Of a stretch of DNA of 64,000 bases, positions 60,338 through 64,000 are shown piece after piece. Both the position numbers and the translations under genes were made by a program. The stretch covers positions 306,587 to 370,586 of the forward strand of contig JABSRD010000001.1 of NCBI GenBank assembly GCA_013215285.1. The letters are read 5' to 3'. The first letter of the stretch is position 1. Each line of letters opens with the position of its first letter. This DNA is from Candidatus Nitrosopumilus sp. (lineage in GTDB: Archaea; Thermoproteota; Nitrososphaeria; Nitrososphaerales; Nitrosopumilaceae). Under the pieces are notes generated by a model. The model was given only the letters and a program-made list of their open reading frames with translations. It was not told the DNA's origin and searched no databases.

Positions 60338-61768
60338 TTGGAATTCAAAGAAGGATTAACTTTTGATGATGTTCTCCTTGTACCTAAATATTCAGATATT
60401 ACAAGTAGAAGTCAAACTAATTTAGATACAAAATTATCTCGAAATATTTCAATTAACATCCCTTTTGTAAGTGCAAACATGGATACTGTCACTGAATCTT
60501 TAATGGCTGTAGCTATGGCTCGTGCTGGTGGTATAGGAATAATTCACAGATTTTTAACAATTAAAGAACAATCTAATGAAGTTCTTAAAGTAAAACGTTC
60601 AGGTAGTGTAATAATAGAAAATCCATACTCAATTTCTTCTGAGAAATCTATTCAAGATGCTTTGAATTATGCAAAAGATAAAGAAATTTCTGGTCTTTTA
60701 GTAATTGATTCTAATTCTAAATTAGTAGGAATAATTACTGAACGAGATTTACTATTTGCTAATTCAAATGGTAACATTCGTGATATTATGACAAAAGATG
60801 TTGTTACTGTAAAACCTGGTGTTACATTAGATGATGCAAAAGAAATTTTACATAAACATAGAATTGAAAAATTACCCATAGTTGATGATTCAGGAATTAT
60901 CAAAGGATTGATCACTAGCAAAGATATTACAATCAATGCTGATTTTCCAAATGCATCCAAAGATAAGAAAGGACGACCATTAGTTGGAGCCGCTGTTGGA
61001 GTAAAAGGTGACTTTTTAGAAAGAAGTGAATCTCTTTTAGATGCAGGTGTAGATGTGCTTGTTGTTGATATAGCTCATGGCCATAGTGAAAATGCAATAA
61101 ACACAGTTCGCAATATCAAAAAAGCATTTCCCGATTGTGAATTAATTGCTGGTAATATTGCAACTGCTCAAGGTGCAGAAGATTTGATAAAAGCCGGTGT
61201 TGATGCAGTAAAAGTTGGTGTAGGTTCTGGTTCCATTTGTATTACTAGAGTGATAACTGGTTCTGGTGTTCCACAATTAACTGCAGTTATGGATTGTGCC
61301 AAAATTGGCAAGGATCATGGGGTTCCAATAATTTCTGATGGTGGTACAAGAACTTCTGGTGATGCAACAAAGGCATTGGCTGCTGGTGCTTCATCTGTAA
61401 TGATAGGTAGTATGCTTGGAGGTACTGATGAATCTCCAGGTACAGTTTTAACTAAAAATGGAAAACGATTCAAAGTTTATCGTGGAATGGCATCCCTTGC
61501 TGCATCTATTGGTAGAAAAACCAAAGAAACAGGCTCATTTTCATTTGATGATGATCTAAATGACTATGTTGCAGAAGGAGTTGAGGCTATGGTTCCATAC
61601 AAAGGAACTGTAGTTGATATCTTAAAACAATTGACAGGTGGTGTTCGTTCTGGATTGAGCTATTGTGGTGCACATACCATTCCTCAAATGCAAGATAATG
61701 CAGAGTTTATCAAAATGTCAAGAGCTGGGTTTGCAGAAAGTCAGCCTCATGATGTTTCTTTAATGTAG
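60338..61768 (+). CDS. guaB: IMP dehydrogenase
   Basis: 476 aa from TTG 60338. [20 protein letters not shown] start, two CBS domains at about 95-205 ([20 protein letters not shown]), catalytic Cys loop [18 protein letters not shown], and the flap [17 protein letters not shown]. Makes XMP from IMP for GuaA. Complete length. A separate transcript from folP with a 44-bp spacer. Confidence 0.95.
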   Translation: MEFKEGLTFDDVLLVPKYSDITSRSQTNLDTKLSRNISINIPFVSANMDTVTESLMAVAMARAGGIGIIHRFLTIKEQSNEVLKVKRSGSVIIENPYSISSEKSIQDALNYAKDKEISGLLVIDSNSKLVGIITERDLLFANSNGNIRDIMTKDVVTVKPGVTLDDAKEILHKHRIEKLPIVDDSGIIKGLITSKDITINADFPNASKDKKGRPLVGAAVGVKGDFLERSESLLDAGVDVLVVDIAHGHSENAINTVRNIKKAFPDCELIAGNIATAQGAEDLIKAGVDAVKVGVGSGSICITRVITGSGVPQLTAVMDCAKIGKDHGVPIISDGGTRTSGDATKALAAGASSVMIGSMLGGTDESPGTVLTKNGKRFKVYRGMASLAASIGRKTKETGSFSFDDDLNDYVAEGVEAMVPYKGTVVDILKQLTGGVRSGLSYCGAHTIPQMQDNAEFIKMSRAGFAESQPHDVSLM

Positions 61769-61833
61769 TTTACAATTGTTATTCTAGCTGTTAACCTCAA
61801 CTTTTTAGTAAGATTTTGTATTTTTGTTAATTT

Positions 61834-62091
61834 ATGACAGAATCAAATCTTGAAAATCTAATTTCAGACCATCTTGATTCAGTTTATGTAATATCTAATA
61901 GCAAAGCTTCAATTCGTGTCTATAGATCTGGCATTGATCATCTTGCAAAATTTGTTCAGTTCAAGTATGAAAAATCTCTAGAACAAGTAATTTCTGAACT
62001 AAAAGATGATTCTATGGACAAGTACAATGTATTCAAAGACTTTGTAATTTATTTAGATAAAGCAGGAAAGAAACCTGCATTTTATGTGTGA
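61834..62091 (+). CDS. Isolated tyrosine-recombinase N-terminal (core-binding) domain
   Basis: 85 aa. The segment SKASIRVYRSGIDHLAKFVQ, FKYEKSLEQVISELKDDSMD, KYNVFKDFVIYLDKAGKKP is the SAM-like core-binding fold of XerC/D-type integrases. The frame then ends, and no catalytic R..H-x-x-R..Y domain occurs after it in any frame. Either a small DNA-binding protein derived from an integrase or the remnant of a lost element. Ends before a 414-bp gene-poor stretch. Confidence 0.55.
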   Translation: MTESNLENLISDHLDSVYVISNSKASIRVYRSGIDHLAKFVQFKYEKSLEQVISELKDDSMDKYNVFKDFVIYLDKAGKKPAFYV

Positions 62092-62505
62092 ATATCAATT
62101 AATCCTTTGAAAAAAATGATTAGTTAGAACGATATTAGATAATCTTTCTAAACTGGATCAATTTTGATTGTTATCTTGGATGATCTAATTTTATTCCAAG
62201 TGTATTTTGCCAAATCTCATACCTTGTCAACCGTTAATGAGACTTCTCTTGATTGTATTGTTTTTGTTTTCATGATGTAACTATGTGATTTTTACTTAAG
62301 AGCAACGCGTAGAACTGATAAATCGTTCATCTATGAATTGATTTGTAATGCTTGTTAGAAATTTAATTAATAGAAACTAACTGATTGAATTCTGTAATCC
62401 CTAATTTTCAAGGCTAATTTCTTGGTTATTTGCTATAAATCAGATGGTTAATTGAAGCTAATTAATAGAAAGTTTTTATTGTTTTTTTAAACTGCATTTT
62501 GTATT
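62092..62505. other. 414-bp gene-poor stretch
   Basis: No normal ORF on either strand. It holds one possible decayed small ORF (62148-62273, listed separately) and AT-rich sequence with a promoter-like end before the MIP18-family gene. No tRNA, strong hairpin or att-like repeat was seen. Confidence 0.5.
62148..62273 (-). pseudogene. Possible small gene with one in-frame TGA
   Basis: ATG 62273 to TAG 62148, 42 codons with one TGA at codon 19 (62217-62219). Reading: MKTKTIQSREVSLTVDKV, stop, DLAKYTWNKIRSSKITIKID PV. The second half looks like a helix-strand peptide. A single CGA-to-TGA change would restore it. The length is short, so chance is a real possibility. Confidence 0.3.
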
Positions 62506-63147
62506 ATGAGTACTGTTTCTGCACAAGCAATTGAAAATTCATTAAAGCAATGCATGGATCCTGAAGTTCCACTAAACATTGTAGAGATGGGGTTAATCTA
62601 TGGAATTGATGTTGCAGAAAATAATGATGTACATATTAAAATGACAATGACTACACAAGGTTGTCCGCTTCATGAAACTTTAGTTCAAGATGCAACAAGA
62701 TATGCAAAAAAAGTTCCTGGAGTAAATAATGTTAATGTTGAAATTGTGTGGGATCCTCCATGGTCAATGGATAAAATGACTGAAGAGGGAAAAATTAAAA
62801 TTAAAAATATGGGTGCTGCTGGATTAAACACTCCTGCACCAATTAATTATGAAACAGCATTACCTCAAGGTGTTGGAAAAATAATCACACAAGAAGATGG
62901 TTCAATGGTGTTGACAAATGAACATGAACAGGGATTCATGGTGAATCAAGCAATAGTTGACTTTTGGAAATCTTGTAATGGGGAACGTAAAGTTACTGAT
63001 TTAGTAGAAGTATTTGCAAAACAAACAGGACTACAAAGAAAACAAGTTGAAAAAGAAGTAATGCAATTACTACAACAACTACGTGATGGTGGATTAATTG
63101 CAATTGCAGGTCAACCTGACACACCAAATGTAGAATTTAGAAAATAA
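62506..63147 (+). CDS. MIP18/SufT-like iron-sulfur assembly protein with PqqD-like C-terminal domain
   Basis: 213 aa. DUF59/MIP18 domain about 1-105 (SLKQCMDPEVPLNIVEMGLI, MTMTTQGCPLHETLVQDATR with the conserved Cys, EIVWDPPWSMDKMTEEGK), linker, then a winged-helix region about 130-205 (HEQGFMVNQAIVDFWKSCNG, ERKVTDLVEVFAKQTGLQRK, EKEVMQLLQQLRDGGLI) resembling PqqD-type peptide-binding domains. MIP18 proteins carry clusters to target apoproteins; the extra domain may present a client peptide. This fusion occurs in archaea but its role is unclear. Confidence 0.82.
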   Translation: MSTVSAQAIENSLKQCMDPEVPLNIVEMGLIYGIDVAENNDVHIKMTMTTQGCPLHETLVQDATRYAKKVPGVNNVNVEIVWDPPWSMDKMTEEGKIKIKNMGAAGLNTPAPINYETALPQGVGKIITQEDGSMVLTNEHEQGFMVNQAIVDFWKSCNGERKVTDLVEVFAKQTGLQRKQVEKEVMQLLQQLRDGGLIAIAGQPDTPNVEFRK

Positions 63148-63149
63148 TC

Positions 63150-63797
63150 TTAAAAAATATAGTTTGAATTAGCACCATCAAAATTTATTGTAACACCTGA
63201 TAGATATTTTACTTTATTTTCAATTATCCCTTTAACAAAATTTCCAATCTCTTCAGGTTCACCTAGTCTTTTCATAGGTAATGATTTTTTGTATTCTTCA
63301 ATATTTTTTATTAGCTCTTTAGTTCTATCGGTATTAATTGGACCTGGTGCAATGTTGATACAACTGATATTTTTTCCAGCATATTCTTTACTCAAAATTT
63401 TGAAAACTTCACTAAATGCAGCACGATAAGCTGATGAAATTATTAATTTTGGGTTTGGTTCTTTAATCACATTTGAACTGATCAAAAAGATATACCCATT
63501 ATCATTAATTTTGATATTTTGTAAAATCATACAAAATCCTAAAAATAATTGATTGTGATATAATTTCCAATCCTCCTCAGTAATATCTAAGAATTGTTTT
63601 GGAGCAGGACCACCTGTGTTTAGAATTAGAATATCTGTTTGATTATGTTTTTCTAGAAATTTTTTTACACTATCCAAATCTGATGTATCAATATCGTTTT
63701 TTGATGCAGCAAAAACATCAATTTCTAGAGATTTTAATGATTCAGAAATTGCTTTTCCTATTCCACGTGATCCCCCAAGAACAATTGCACTAGTCAT
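63150..63797 (-). CDS. Short-chain dehydrogenase/reductase
   Basis: 215 aa. Rossmann start IVLGGSRGIGKAISESLKSL (NADP-binding G-x3-G-x-G), NTGGPAPKQFL, the SSNVIKEPNPKLIISSAYRA segment with the catalytic Ser, and the catalytic pair corresponding to Y-x3-K replaced by SSAYRAAFSE, so the Lys is absent from the usual place. Ends with the GxxSGVTINFDGANSNYIF-like tail. Substrate unknown; possibly altered catalysis. Convergent with the MIP18 gene, 2 bp apart. Confidence 0.8.
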   Translation of the reverse strand: MTSAIVLGGSRGIGKAISESLKSLEIDVFAASKNDIDTSDLDSVKKFLEKHNQTDILILNTGGPAPKQFLDITEEDWKLYHNQLFLGFCMILQNIKINDNGYIFLISSNVIKEPNPKLIISSAYRAAFSEVFKILSKEYAGKNISCINIAPGPINTDRTKELIKNIEEYKKSLPMKRLGEPEEIGNFVKGIIENKVKYLSGVTINFDGANSNYIF

Positions 63798-63822
63798 GTA
63801 ATTTTAAAATATTATGTGATAA

Positions 63823-64000
63823 TTAAATTTCTTTAATTTCAGTAATTGTTCCTAGAACTGAATCCATTTGAACAATGGCTTTTTTTTCATCCCAGCCTAA
63901 TGCAACATACCAATCTCCTGCATCTCCATGGTATTTTGTTTCTAGTGTTTTGATATCATCAGGCTTTACATCATATTTTTTTGCAATTCCTGATACTGCA
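63823..64000 (-). CDS. C-terminal part of a hypothetical protein (start outside window)
   Basis: Open frame of 58 codons to TAA at 63823-63825, continuing past base 64000. It reads AVSGIAKKYDVKPDDIKTLE, then YHGDAGDWYVALGWDEKKAI and DSVLGTITEIKEI. The Trp-x-V-x-x-x-W, then I-V..D..G-x-I-x-x-I end resembles the last strands of PepSY-type domains, but too little is visible to be sure. Same strand as the short-chain dehydrogenase. Confidence 0.55.
   Translation of the reverse strand, partial: AVSGIAKKYDVKPDDIKTLETKYHGDAGDWYVALGWDEKKAIVQMDSVLGTITEIKEI

Overview
The window is an AT-rich, gene-dense stretch of an archaeal chromosome, most like a marine ammonia-oxidising thaumarchaeon (Nitrososphaerota, Nitrosopumilus/Nitrosarchaeum type). 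The evidence is the combination of an ESCRT-III-like (Cdv) protein, archaeal TFB and TFE, NAC, a thermosome, ribosomal proteins S19e, S27e and L44e, a B12-dependent class II ribonucleotide reductase, a plastocyanin-like secreted copper protein, a CFI-box protein, and a secreted protein ending in a [12 protein letters not shown]-type tail that recurs in this group as I know it. Many genes appear leaderless (a TATA-like box about 26-30 bp before the start codon) and many start with TTG or GTG. No rRNA operon, CRISPR array or complete mobile element is visible; there is one tRNA, tRNA-Gly(UCC).

Layout. 1-3.2 kb: secreted proteins (plastocyanin-like, CFI-box, WWADG-tail). 3.2-7.4 kb: rhomboid protease, tautomerase, nitrilase-family amidase, topoisomerase-type zinc-finger protein, thiolase with its DUF35 partner. 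7.5-12.5 kb: an HTH/ATP-cone/NrdD-like fusion with no catalytic cysteines or glycyl-radical loop, directly upstream of the class II RNR NrdJ; I read it as a candidate nucleotide-sensing regulator. 12.5-18.7 kb: TIM-barrel protein, Nep1, tRNA-Gly, RNase P subunit 4, a ubiquitin-fold protein, an SRPBCC protein, a calcium-repeat secreted protein bracketed by 50-bp direct repeats, S19e and a PDCD5-like protein. 18.7-25 kb: Zn-dependent dehydrogenase with CitE-like lyase, response regulator with divergent HTH protein, TPR protein, ESCRT-III-like CdvB, TFB. 25.1-29.4 kb: a riboflavin operon (RibE, RibB, RibH, ArfA, an amidohydrolase, ArfC) in which the amidohydrolase is placed where the missing deformylase step would be. 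29.4-37.5 kb: a lysine-rich-tail protein, hemerythrin, aldehyde dehydrogenase, TFE, Trm56, HflX, PhoU-like regulator, PUA protein, NAC. 37.5-44.2 kb: a candidate structured RNA, a PAC3-like protein, UbiD, thioesterase, and a block of lineage-specific unknowns including two phasin-like proteins. 44.4-51.3 kb: heme O synthase, Lrp regulator, aspartate-semialdehyde dehydrogenase, and a five-gene overlapping cobalamin assembly operon (CobD, CobQ lacking its amidotransferase domain, CbiB, CobS, CobY). 51.3-64 kb: S27e, L44e, adenine deaminase, thermosome, ROK kinase, GMP synthase, MptE/FolP (pterin), IMP dehydrogenase, MIP18-family protein, an SDR and a cut-off gene.

Links between genes: the cobalamin operon makes the cofactor used by NrdJ; adenine deaminase, GuaB and GuaA form a purine group; ArfA starts riboflavin from GTP. 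The most interesting places are the inactive NrdD-like regulator candidate, the riboflavin-operon amidohydrolase, the structured RNA near 37.5 kb, the 50-bp repeats around 16.0 and 17.85 kb, the truncated CobQ, and a small gene broken by a single in-frame TAG near 22.8 kb. All functional calls are from reading motifs by eye; no database search was run.
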